Position numbers and translations under genes: made by a program
Assembly (NCBI GenBank): GCA_026874595.1
Contig: CM049313.1
Coordinates: 13,327,508 to 13,391,507, forward strand
Origin: Sipunculus nudus
Lineage: Eukaryota; Annelida; Sipuncula; Golfingiida; Sipunculidae
Direction: 5' to 3'
Length of the DNA stretch: 64,000 bases
Notes under the pieces: model-generated
Databases searched by the model: none
Seen by the model: the letters and a program-made list of their open reading frames with translations, nothing else
Told to the model about the DNA's origin: nothing
Shown here: positions 12,095 through 22,100 of the stretch, piece by piece
Layout of the letters: every line of letters starts with the position of its first letter
Position numbering within the stretch: the first letter of the stretch is position 1

Positions 12095-14287
12095 TCAGTG
12101 CGGAGATGGAGCAGCAGATGACGTCGGTGGCGGAACCGACGGAGAGGAAGAAGATGGCCTGGAAAATTGGAGGACCTCACCCGACGCGATCACAGGGCCC
12201 ATGGAGTAGAGGCCTGAAGCCTGGAGCTGAACATCTTTCAGATAGAAGCGTGTGAATGATGGGGATTTCCAGTATCCCTTCTTGACCAACTGATTGGGTG
12301 AGATCCCGGAGAAATGGGCCAAGGAAGTCGAAATAGCCCGAATGTCATGGGCCTTGATGTGAAATTGGCCTAATGTGGATTGAGAAGCAGATTCATATGC
12401 GGCGACGATAGTAGCTTTGAGCCACGAACTAATTGTGATAGGGCTAATCTCCTTATTGGAAGATGTGACTTTTGTAGAAATAAACAACTTCTTGCGCCCC
12501 CCCCGTAAAGAATGAGTAGCCTTTAGATAATAACGCAACGCACGAACCGGGCAATTGGTAGCCCCATAACGGTACTGACCGTTAGGGTGGGCCGGAACTT
12601 GCCAAGCAGACGGAGGGTCATCAAAATTTTGATTTTTCCTATAAAAATCCGGTGGAAAATGTAGGGTTGCCGACGAACCGTCGGCCGCAATTTGCGTGAA
12701 TTTCGAATCAGCCACGAGGGCATGAAGCTCAGAACGGCGACCTGCCGAGGCAAGAGCGAGGAGGAAAACCGTTTTCTGAGACAAATGGAGAAGATTGGCC
12801 GAACGCAACGGCTCATAGGGGGGTTCCCGGAGGTGACGTAAGATGACGTCCAGGCGCCAGGAAGGCGCAACATACCGAGGACGAGACGCACGGGCATGAA
12901 CCCCCTTGAGAAAGTCCGACACCAACGGGTGATGAAGGACACGATCGTGACCCAGCGGACGAAGCACCGACAGCAGGGCGGCGCGATAGCCACGCAGAGA
13001 GGGATAGGATAAATGTTTATCCTGCAGTAAGAACACGAAAAAATCCAAAACAGCCGCAAGCGACGGATCTAAAGGGGAAATTCCGCGGGAAGACGCCCAC
13101 TCCGTGAAGAGATGCCACCGGGAGTCATAGATGCGGTCCGAAAAACGGCGACGGGGAGCCGAGGCAAGGAGAGCAGCCGGACTTGAAATGCCCTGATCCT
13201 TGAGGTGTCCGATGAGAGCACGCATGCGCATAGAGGGCACGACCGAAACGGGCGACGCGCTCGAGGGAACGACGGGAGCGCGAGAGAAGCGAGCGCCACA
13301 GAGGAAACCATGGAGCCGCAGGATGAAACGGAAGGATGAGAAGCAGGGTAGTCTGGTCCGCGCGGGACAAGAGGAGAAGGACACGGCGGATGAGAGGAGG
13401 TGCCGGAAACGCAAAGAGAAACCGGTGAGACCACCCTGAAGGCGGCATGTCGGGGAGACGGTCGCGAGGGTGACGTAGACGCGTCTCGGAAGGCACGAGA
13501 ACGGGGGGGGGACGGAAAATCGAACAGATCGAATTCCGGCCGCCCCAGGCGAGTGAAAACACTCCGAATAACCGGGAGTAAAAGGTTGACAATAAAGTTC
13601 GGTTAACTCCGCCTGAGTAAGCTCCGGCTTGAAGTGTTTTAACGACTGAATGCAAGCCGTGCGGCGTAATAAAATGCAATTTTCCACCAGGCGCCAAACG
13701 ACCTGATTTAACTCAGCGCAAGTATGGGCAGAAGCCTGCCAGATGTCGTTGAGAGTGAGCGTGTCCGGAGAAATGGCGAGCAAGCTAGTGACAGCCTGCA
13801 AGTCTTTAACCATGCCGGCCGCTTGCCGGCCGAGCCCCTCCATATCCGACAAGTGACGATCGGAAAGGTGGACAGAGGACAAAAATAAAGACTTTTCGTC
13901 CGCAAACGGCTGTTCCAGGCCGGACTCGAGTCGCATGGGAGCCGACGGAATATCCGGGTTATCAGGAAAAGGGAGCAAGCGATCGAAACAGGTAGCCCGG
14001 TACCCATGGGAATTCCAGAGGGTACCGGGGGACCAAGGTTTCTCCGAACCCGGCGGAAGCGGGGCCCCAGTAGCAGTGGAGCGAGACCCCGAGACCACCG
14101 CGTGGTGCTCACGTAAGATAGCCCCCGTGTGTTCGGAAAACTCCATACACACGGCGGGCGCGGCCAAGGGCGACTGCAGGGCGGCAGGATTCAAAAATGA
14201 ACTGGCCGCCGACACCGAGGAAGTCCGAGGTTGTAACCGACGGAACTTCGGACCAGAAGGGTTAGCCTCCTGGGTGGAGGTAGCCAC
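12095..14287 (-). CDS. Fused frame: gag C-terminus, out-of-frame pol relic, DIRS tyrosine recombinase
   Basis: An open frame of 730 codons up to the stop; the first codon at 14285-14287 is GTG and the frame is open further upstream, so this is not a true start. Codons 1-250 look like the C-terminal part of a DIRS gag. Codons about 265-345 overlay the RT/RNase H tail that is encoded in another frame. From about 353 the protein is a tyrosine recombinase: N-terminal SAM-like core (RWHLFTEWASSRG, SLRGYRAALLSVL), then the catalytic domain with Arg517/518 (GRRSELHAL), H647-x-x-R650 (AHDIR), Trp673 (GYWKS) and nucleophile Tyr682 (TRFYLKD). All expected active-site positions are present. The Ser/Pro-rich tail ends PSPH. 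The family integrates circular DIRS cDNA. The native recombinase start is unknown; an internal Met (MRMRAL, codon 353) is a candidate. Confidence 0.8.
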   Translation of the reverse strand: MATSTQEANPSGPKFRRLQPRTSSVSAASSFLNPAALQSPLAAPAVCMEFSEHTGAILREHHAVVSGSRSTATGAPLPPGSEKPWSPGTLWNSHGYRATCFDRLLPFPDNPDIPSAPMRLESGLEQPFADEKSLFLSSVHLSDRHLSDMEGLGRQAAGMVKDLQAVTSLLAISPDTLTLNDIWQASAHTCAELNQVVWRLVENCILLRRTACIQSLKHFKPELTQAELTELYCQPFTPGYSECFHSPGAAGIRSVRFSVPPPFSCLPRRVYVTLATVSPTCRLQGGLTGFSLRFRHLLSSAVSFSSCPARTRLPCFSSFRFILRLHGFLCGARFSRAPVVPSSASPVSVVPSMRMRALIGHLKDQGISSPAALLASAPRRRFSDRIYDSRWHLFTEWASSRGISPLDPSLAAVLDFFVFLLQDKHLSYPSLRGYRAALLSVLRPLGHDRVLHHPLVSDFLKGVHARASRPRYVAPSWRLDVILRHLREPPYEPLRSANLLHLSQKTVFLLALASAGRRSELHALVADSKFTQIAADGSSATLHFPPDFYRKNQNFDDPPSAWQVPAHPNGQYRYGATNCPVRALRYYLKATHSLRGGRKKLFISTKVTSSNKEISPITISSWLKATIVAAYESASQSTLGQFHIKAHDIRAISTSLAHFSGISPNQLVKKGYWKSPSFTRFYLKDVQLQASGLYSMGPVIASGEVLQFSRPSSSSPSVPPPTSSAAPSPH
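13200..13510 (-). pseudogene. Remnant of DIRS RT/RNase H C-terminal tail
   Basis: In a frame different from the recombinase, the segment reads RDRLPDMPPSGWSHRF, then FAFPAPPLIRRVLLLLSR, then LPFHPAAPWFPLW. This is the pattern typical of the end of DIRS RT-RNase H polyproteins (FPPxxLIxRVL...P.WP.xPWFP). The RT fingers/palm motifs and most of RNase H are absent, so a deletion of most of pol joined gag to this tail, probably around 13500-13570 near a G run. The overlap of the pol end with the recombinase start is normal for the family. Confidence 0.6.
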
Positions 14288-14337
14288 AAGGTCCAGAAGC
14301 GCAGATTTGCGCGTACGCCAAGCCTGGCGACCACTGG

Positions 14338-15241
14338 TCAGGCGCCAGGGCGGGATCGGCTGACTGAGAAGACGGGGACCCTGGAGAACCCCCGGGTAGG
14401 GGAAGCCAGAGAGACCCGCTGAGCCGGAACAAGCGGAGGCTGGAAACAGGAAGCCGGGGAACGAGCAGCAGCCCGACCCATCCTGGAAGGAGCCGGAACC
14501 GGATCCGCCGGTCGCACAGCAGACGGCGTCTGAAATAAAGAGCCGGCCGGCCGGGTAGTAACGGCGGGAGACAGAGGAACCAGCCGCCCAGAAACGGAGG
14601 CAGGAGGGATCGAAGCACTTACCTGCACCCCAGGAAGGGCCGGGCGATCCAGCGGGACGGCTCCAGCCGGCCCCGGCGACAATGATGGAATTCGGCGAGG
14701 AGCCGGGGGCGACGAGAACGGCCGGGGAGAAAGGACCGGGGGCGCCGGGGAGGGCGCCGGGCGGACAGCTGCGGGTCTAGACGAATCGTCTAGATCAGAC
14801 ATCAGTGATGAACAAAACTGGGACAATTTATGTAATATGGAATATGCAGATGAGCTGTCAGAAAGGGAGGCCGTGGGAACGGGGGAAGATATCCGTTTCC
14901 GGGAATGAGAAAGCAACGATTTTACTGTCGAAACCACAGGAGAGGTGACAGGACCGGCGGGAACAGACGGTGAACGCAGCACGGCCGTGGTGCGGTCAAC
15001 CAGGGTAGGCTCCCCCCCCCTCCCCCCCGGAGACAACCACGGGGCCAGACAAGGGAAGAGCGGAGGGGGAACCCCCAGTAACAGGGGAATGAACCCAATC
15101 CTGGAATAAGGCCCACTTGTCAGGGGACCACGTCTGGCAATGGAAACAAGGATCAGCCGGATCACGGGAGGAGTCATTGTTGGTACGGCAACTAAAACAA
15201 GTAGGGTGGGAGTCCCATACCGGGATTAAAGTGCCACAGCG
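14338..15241 (-). pseudogene. DIRS gag-like N-terminal region, broken
   Basis: Reading on the minus strand from 15241, a cysteine-rich segment RCGTLIPVWDSHPTCFSC continues to DPCFHCQTWSPDKW, giving C-x12-C-x2-C-x13-C-x2-C, the zinc-binding type pattern of DIRS gag proteins. A TGA at 15244-15242 directly precedes it; one base change from CGA would explain it. A frame change falls in the C-rich run near 15011-15028. The frame then runs through a Ser/Pro-rich region (LLSHSRKRISSP, SSAYSILHKLSQFCSSLM) to about 14620. Another frame change, or an intron (a good donor, CAG|GTAAGT, at 14622), separates it from the gag C-terminus. As it stands it cannot make one continuous gag. Confidence 0.6.
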
Positions 15242-15382
15242 TCACAATAAGTGGGGTTCTCCATGGCGGGCAAGGGAAAATAAGAATAACTTACAATCAG
15301 TTGGCAAACTCAAAACGACAAACCCAACAGTGGACGAATCTCGCAGCGCGGGATCATACGTCCATCATGGCGTACGCCAGAA

Positions 15383-15560
15383 GAAAATGTGATTATGGGT
15401 AACGGAAGTGTGACCTAGATACACGGGAACGAGGCGGGATGGGCAATAATAGGTCCAATAAGGGAAAATTTTCGGTTGGCTTACTCTGGCGTATAAACTT
15501 TAACAGAGAAAATTCTCATTAATACAGAAACAGCTCACAATTATGTTTACGTAATAAAAC
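15383..15560 (-). repeat. DIRS 5' inverted terminal repeat with 20-bp extension
   Basis: Body 15383-15540 is the inverse of 11730-11886. The outer 20 bp (15541-15560, reading TTATGTTTACGTAATAAAAC on the plus strand) is specific to this end and is copied inverted at 11990-12009 in the internal complementary region. Confidence 0.9.
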
Positions 15561-15880
15561 TAAATTTTTTAAAAGCTTTTAAAAAAACTTTCTTGTCAAT
15601 ATTAACTAAAGATAACCTGAAATCTAAATGTCTAGTGGCATGATGTAATAAATGCTGATAAACTGGTGCCAGGCCAGATGTAACAGCATAACACAGCTAA
15701 CATATATGGTAAAATGACTCAATTAAATCTTTATAATTCAGCCAAAAATCATTCATCTGGAACCATTAATGACAATTATTATAAGAGGGATTATTCTCGT
15801 AAAATATTTAACAAACTGGCTTCAGTGGCATCAGTTGAAAATGTTTTGCAGGTTAATAACTCATATAGGAAAATACAGCA
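15561..15880. other. AT-rich spacer, no feature seen
   Basis: No coding segment, known repeat or RNA gene is recognisable between the DIRS element and the next repeat. Confidence 0.4.
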
Positions 15881-16755
15881 AACTGGTTAAGTTCAGCTTC
15901 CCATAACTTAGCCAAAAAGCAATGAACCAAAACCATTTGAACAAACTTGAACTATCAACATCTGAGGATAATTAATGTGTGAGATTTAAGAATTTGGCCC
16001 AGTGGTTTTTGAGAAGAAGACCTTTGTAGCCACTGAGCTAAAATGGGCTGTAATGGCATATGACTAAATTCAGCTTCCAATAACTTAGCCAAAAGTCACT
16101 GAAAAGAGACCATTTGAACAAATTTCAGAAAGCACTACCCTAGGATTATTTCTGTGTGATATTAAACATTTTTGCCATATGGTTTCAGAGAAGAAGTTTT
16201 TTGTAGCCCTCAGTGTGATACAGGCACTGTTGACCCTGTACAACAAAGGCTGATGCAGGTGGCGCCACCAATACCTCAATTTCAGATATGACCTATGTGA
16301 CCAACATTGGCATAAAATTTGGTGATGATAGCTCCAGCCGTTTCTGAGATTTAAATTTTAATATGCTTTTTTGCACAGTTAACAAAGTTCAACCTCCTGT
16401 AGCCAAAAATCTCCGAACTGAAACCATTCGAACAAACTTGAGAAAGATTGTTCCAGGGATCATTTCTGTGAAATATTGGACAATTTGGCTGGACAGTTTC
16501 AGAGAAAAAGATTTTTAAAGCTTTTTTAGCTTTTTCCCTACAAAATCTAAGAAAATGCAGTTAGAAAAAAAAATAAACAAAATCCGATATAGTTTTTTGG
16601 ATGACTGATTATTTGCAAAAAATTTGGTGATGCTAGCTCCTGCCGTTTTTGAGAAAAGTATGGTTAACGTACAGACAACTCACAACGCACACCGCACAAC
16701 ACACGACGGACGATGCTGCACCATCGCATAAGCTCACAGGTTCGCTAATAATACT
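15880..16755 (+). mobile_element. Repeat ending ..CATAAGCTCACAGGTTCGCTAA, inverted copy at 63115-64000
   Basis: The element is built of related ~150-250 bp units ('cataacttagccaaaaa', 'tttcagagaagaagtttttt', 'ggtgatgatagctccagcc') with GGTGGCGCCACC at 16258. It ends in an ACG/CACA-rich tract (16672-16712) and 'catcgcataagctcacaggt' then TCGCTAA. The reverse complement of the same order is found at 63115-64000. No protein frame is credible. Confidence 0.65.
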
Positions 16756-17112
16756 GACTTAATTTCTGGCATGTACATAGGAACTATATAGAGGAATATT
16801 TATGGTAAATTTATATGAAGAAAACCAGATGAGTGGTTTTGATATTAGGCAGTCCTGAAGTGTGAAAATAGATTTCTAATAAAAAATTAAGGTTTTTCCT
16901 TAATATCTCGGAGGAACGAAGTCCTATTGACCCAATTTTCGGCATGGTAGGACATTTTGGGGACATCTAACTGTATGCCGAATTTCAGATTCGTAGGTTT
17001 AATGGTGTTGAAACGTGCCAGTCTTACGGACGGACATCCGGACGGACGGACAGATGACGGACAATGGACCATGACTATAGCTTAGATGACTTATAGTCAG
17101 CTGAGCTAAAAA
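16756..17112 (+). mobile_element. 3' fragment of the 2.6-kb element family
   Basis: It matches the last ~360 bp of the elements ending at 9450 and 33430: 'gtggttttgatattaggcag', 'aatttcagattcgtaggt', GGAC microsatellite at 17028-17062, hairpin and CTGAGCTAAAAA. The 5' two-thirds are missing. Confidence 0.7.
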
Positions 17113-18387
17113 GCAGCCTGTGTGCAGTGATATCCACATATTCTGGCTAATTAAGAAAGCTCCAAGGGATTACCTTTAGTTTATAAAGGTCAGACAGGTG
17201 ATTGGGCCCCTTTAATTTTCACAAATGAGATAAAGAGAGCCCCTTTAATTATATATCAGATATCTTCATAAATGGGGTCATTATAGCTTCCTAGGTTTAA
17301 TATATTCACAAATAAGCTAAACATAGCCTCTTCATGATCCCCAGGATATCTTGACTAGATCTGTTTGACTCACAAATTAAAAATTATAATTATAATAGCC
17401 CTACAGAGTATAGACAGGCACATTTCTTATCATAAACTTGCCTCAACCGAAAGCACCTGTTACCTTTTGTTTCATTTGTTGCAACTGATTTTCTCATGAA
17501 TATTGTTTTTTATTTATGCGACTAGTGCTGTTATTAGTACCAAGTGCAGACTGATATCTTAAATACAAAGTGTCTAAATGTCAGTTAACTTAAACTTGGA
17601 GAAAGTTAAAGAAAATTTAATCAGGTAAATAAATAAAATAAAATCTGCGATGAAATGTATGCAAGTTACAAATACTGACAGTGTATAAGGGTTATAGACA
17701 CATACACACATGAACATGATTGTAAGCTAATCAACATTTCAACCCCTGAGGGAATGCAACCTCTCAATCTGACAAAGGTAAATAAATCAGAAGTACACTG
17801 GTTTGGTTAAACATGCTTAACTTAATTTCAATTTCAATTATTTTATTTGCTCAAGTTTTTGTGGGTTACAATGTACTTTAACAGTGCCATTGTTTGCTTA
17901 TATACACCATTTCAATTCAAACAAATGTATTTTGGGAATTCAAGATTTCTGATCAGATTTATGGTGTCCAATGAGATCAGACCGAACGAAGCCATGCTGT
18001 GGAATTATAAGATTGCAGCATCTTTTGCTGAAGAATCGTACACAGCTCAGTAATGGGTGGACACAAATCAGACAGACAAACAGTACATAAAAGAAATCAC
18101 TGTGAGTCATGTAATATATATAGTCATTCATAATTTAAGGTGGTCACTGTTATGTTCAGAACATATAATTCTGTATGTATCTTTATGATAATCATAAGGT
18201 GTTAAAAGTTTATAGTGCAAAGTGCTGATCAAATATCATCAAAAACACAATCATCAAAATACAAAGATTAAATAAGATTTTGTTTTAAATATCATATCGT
18301 TCTTCTTGTGTACTGACAGCCATACCATAACCCCGAAGTATAATAACTGTTATGATGTGAATGTATATCCGTTAGCTTAGGTAGGAC
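17113..18387 (-). other. Possible 3' UTR of the MFSD12 gene / unassigned
   Basis: No coding exon is recognised. On the minus strand an AATAAA hexamer lies at 17847-17842. If the short terminal exon proposed at 18406 is real, 18387 to about 17825 would be the 3' UTR. No other support. Confidence 0.2.
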
Positions 18388-18406
18388 TTACACATTTGGA
18401 TCTTCT
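18388..18406 (-). CDS. MFSD12: Candidate short terminal exon of MFSD12
   Basis: An acceptor (TTTAATTTCAG) before 18406, joined to the 19103 donor, would give ..HPCKEDPNV and TAA at 18390-18388. The protein would be about 415 residues and lack the last membrane helix. It is equally possible that the normal last exon lies elsewhere and that this is chance. Confidence 0.25.
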
Positions 18407-19102
18407 CTGAAATTAAATCACAAAATATAAAGAAACTTGATTTCCACAAATCTAACCCCATATAATATTAAATGAGTTTTAATTTTTAATAAATGAGGTG
18501 ACATGATTACTGGCAGTTTGAGACATGCAACTTGTGCGAATATGGGTATAATGACCTTATGTTAAGGTAATTGAGATCAGGTACACATGCATTCAAATAC
18601 ACCAGAAGAAAGTTTCAGCTCATGTAGCTTAACTAAATAACATTTACAAATGGGGAATAAGGATGCATTTGTCATGTGTTCTATAGACACCTGATCCCAG
18701 TAATTAATCAAAAATAAGAATAAACCTTTAATCTGGACAATTAATCAAACAATAATATGGACTAATATTCAATTTGTACTGGGAGATCTTAAATTACTGA
18801 CAGAATTTAACTACCAAATCTAGTGAAATAAGGTCACAGTGAGTTGATTTCAGGTGTATGAAGAAACTCAGCAGCTAACAGCCTGAGAACTTAGCCAGAA
18901 GTTCAGCTGGAAATTTAGCCGGAAAACTTTACCAAAACAATCTAGGCAATTTGTCTGACAGAAAAAGGCTATGCCCAAAAAGCCCTGTGAAATACTTTTC
19001 TTTCTATTATCTATATTTCCCAGTCATTGCTATGGTATAAATAATGTTAAAAGTTTGTAACACTAGCTGTGTTTTCCTTGTATATGTGACAAGCTGACTT
19101 AC

Positions 19103-19197
19103 TTACAGGGGTGCATGTTCTGGATTAGAACTACTGCCACCCCATTAGATATCTTGTCTGTTAAACTCATGGCTCCATAAACAAAGGCTCCACTCTC
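19103..19197 (-). CDS. MFSD12: MFSD12 coding exon 8 (end uncertain by 4 bp)
   Basis: Acceptor TCTTTTGCAG before 19197. Reads [20 protein letters not shown], then [11 protein letters not shown]. The donor is a tandem GTAAGTAAGT, so the exon may end at 19107 (phase 1) or 19103 (phase 2). Without splicing the frame stops at TAA 19101-19099. Confidence 0.9.
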
Positions 19198-22100
19198 CTG
19201 CAAAAGAGATAAACAAAAGTTTGGGGTTTAATATGAAAGCTTCATCATCCACTCTAAAAGTTCGCTATGGCATTAAGAATTTAAAAAAAAAAGATATGAC
19301 TAATAAAAGGTAATGAAAATTAAATTGTATTAATGATAAGCATGCAATCTGATTGAATGACATTTGAAGGTTTTGCATTTACATAAACTGCAGTTAATAA
19401 CATTTTTTATTCCAGATATATTAATAGACTTTCTAAGAAATCATGCATTAACATAAAATGCAGTTAATAATATTTTTATTCCAGATGTATAAATAGACTC
19501 TCTAAGAAATCTTGTATCTTTCCATTTATACATGAAGAATCAACATATTTAACAGTGGCAGTGAAAAACTTATTTATTTCAGTTACGATCTGCAAATGGA
19601 ACTTGGACATACACTTAAATACAAAAACCACAATTCACACCACAATTCATGTTTAAATAAATCATTAACTATAAAGCGAGTTTATATTTGTAGATCAGAG
19701 ACAATATTAATCAGTATAAGATAAAGTAGAAGCTTGTGACCCATTGGTCATGGTGCTCAGCTGATCTGAAATAAATGATGATGATGGAAAAGCAAAGATG
19801 GCACAGAAAAAAGCCTGAGTCAGTGAGACAGAGGAGTAAAATGACAAAAGGACAGATGCATTTCATAGATTCTAGGATAAAACAAAACAAAGATAACTAA
19901 ACCAGTCAATGAGAAAGAAGATCTCACAAGGGCATTAAGGCAAAAATAGTACCCGCCATATGTTTACCAAGGAAAGTGTGGCATCAGTGATACTCTAATT
20001 TTCTTTAACCTTGGATAGAACCCCTTTTTAAAATAAAAAATTGCAAAATACAAAATGGATTTAAAAAAGAGAAAATGCATGATTAGCTTTTAAGTTATGA
20101 AGATGACCATGTTTTAACTGGGAGCAATGGGAGATGTAATTTTTTAACTGGATAGGTTGAACAAATAGATATCTGTCATGGTTGTGGCTAAGAAATATGG
20201 CTGTAACATTTTATGCACAAAATCACTGAACAGAGGTGGAGCCATCTGCAGATTTAAACACATGCAAGTGTGATCAATATGCCTAAAAAATTTGGTAATA
20301 GCATGGTGAAGTGGTTCATGAGATAAAAAGTAACAGATTTTGCACAATACATGTGTGAAAAAAGGTTAAGATAGAAAATTTCATGGTAAGCAAAATTTGA
20401 ACTCCCATGGAAACATCAGTCTGAAAATAATTCTATTCAATATTGTATTCTTTAAAATCCCCTAGCTCCTAGGAATTCTTGAATATGAACTGAAGTGACA
20501 AAGACCATTTTGGAGTGCAGATATTTGTTAAACAGAGGTAGCACCACTAGCAGTCTTTAATAACATGTCAGTCATGTGCTGATTAAGTCTGTAAAATTTG
20601 GTGAAGAAAGTAGCAAGGGTATTAGAGGTATGTCATAAATGTATTGGGCGGGATGGACAGAAGGATGAACAGACGGACGGCACAACATATGCAGACCATT
20701 TTAGTAGTCCTCCCTCCAATAATAGGGGACTTATAAAACATGAACTACCTAAGGAAATAAAGAGTGTTTAGAGGGCAGAAACATGTATATGTGGACATGA
20801 ACTCACTGTGTGGTGACCAATCAGATCCGCTGTCATGGAGAGTGATGTCACCAGCATTGTGGATCCCCCAATCCCTAGTAGTACTGCAGGCCCAAACACT
20901 ACTGTTTTAGCTGTGTATTGTAGAAACCAGATCCACACACAGTTACCTATAATGATCACAGCACCTGTAAGGAATGTGGCCTGAAAATAAATACAAAAAT
21001 CATTATAGTGTTGTTCATGTCCAGCAGATGGCAGCATCTCCCTACATCATACTGAAGAATATCCGATGACAAGGGACAAGTATAACATGACATTGCTGGT
21101 ACAATGACCAGTATGGTTTATTTCAGGTATTAATGCTAGAAGGGTTTACTGTACATAAAATCAATTGGGACTGGCACAAAGTTGTCACTATTTTTAGGTG
21201 GTAGCTAACTTAGGTGGTCATTATGTGAAGTTTTACTGTATAATCAACGGAACATCAGTCTTCATTTCAACTTAAAAATTTATGATTTATCACTTCATCG
21301 TTATACACTCAACAAGTTAAATGAAATTGTATTATCAAGTCTTCAGATTTAAAGTAACCATTCTGGTTGTTTGAACAATTTTGATCAATATTGTTCAATT
21401 ATCAATTCAAGACAATCATAACAGGTAAAGATGAAACTGTTTAATAGTGATATCCAAAATAATATGACCAGTGTCATTATGTTTATAACACTGTATTTCA
21501 TGTAAGTATTAATTCATATTTTATAATAACAAAAAAATATGAAAAGATGATACACTTACTTTTCTACCGAGTATACGATTAACTGGTTTCATTACAGACG
21601 AGGCCAGGAAGCCAGAACAATATACTACAAGTGGCACAATGGCTATGTATTTCTGAAAAATAACAAGTGTTTGCAGATGTATGCAGGACATGGAAACAAC
21701 TATTTTATCCAGTTAAAAATTAAAAAATTAAGGATTAAACCATCATTACTTTTCCAGCTTAAATGTTATAAACCAAATACAATAATTAAACTTATAATGA
21801 TCTAACCTGTCACTTTCTGTTACAGAGCACAAATTATTTTAACAAGTGTCACATTTCTGATAGTTATAATACATCAGGTTTCTGGCCCTTACCAATTTAA
21901 TCATAAACAATATACACCTGCATCATAAATGAGGTGTAATGCACTGGTACTACACATCCAACTATAAATAAAGCTTGACACTGCCATCATTTCACATAAG
22001 TACCAGCTAAAGAACTGTGAGGTCAAGTTTAACAGAGTCTACCTGAAGTTGCTACTGTAATTTCATTAACTAATGGGAATCAACTTTGTACAACCAAATT

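Larger units (their letters stand above)
11685..15560 (-). mobile_element. DIRS-type tyrosine-recombinase retroelement, RT-deleted
   Basis: The 3.9-kb element reads on the minus strand: 5' inverted terminal repeat (15560-15383), a gag-like region, a short remnant of the RT/RNase H tail, a tyrosine recombinase, an internal complementary region (12037-11926), and the 3' inverted terminal repeat (11886-11685). The terminal repeats share a 157-bp body, and each carries its own extension (20 bp at the right end, 45 bp at the left end). The internal complementary region is the complement of one element end joined to the complement of the other. This is the architecture of DIRS1-type elements, which use it to make circles that the recombinase integrates without target duplication. 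The flanks (aaat / taaat) show no convincing duplication. High GC sets it off sharply from its AT-rich surroundings. Confidence 0.88.

Noticed and set aside
12523-13697. Other long minus-strand frames within the DIRS element
   Set aside because: They are overlaps of the GC-rich recombinase/gag region; only the pol-tail part of 13200-13510 has family-like motifs.
12095-14287. 730-codon frame as a single host protein
   Set aside because: It is bounded by DIRS termini, carries DIRS recombinase motifs, and its middle overlays a pol relic in another frame.
14367-14622. Intron in DIRS gag (donor CAG|GTAAGT at 14622)
   Set aside because: The donor is good, but the best nearby acceptor does not restore the downstream frame, so a frameshift is as likely.
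17940-18131. Minus-strand frame containing SDLIGHH, like the end of MFSD12 exon 7
   Set aside because: The match is six to seven residues with no flanking similarity or splice sites; judged chance.
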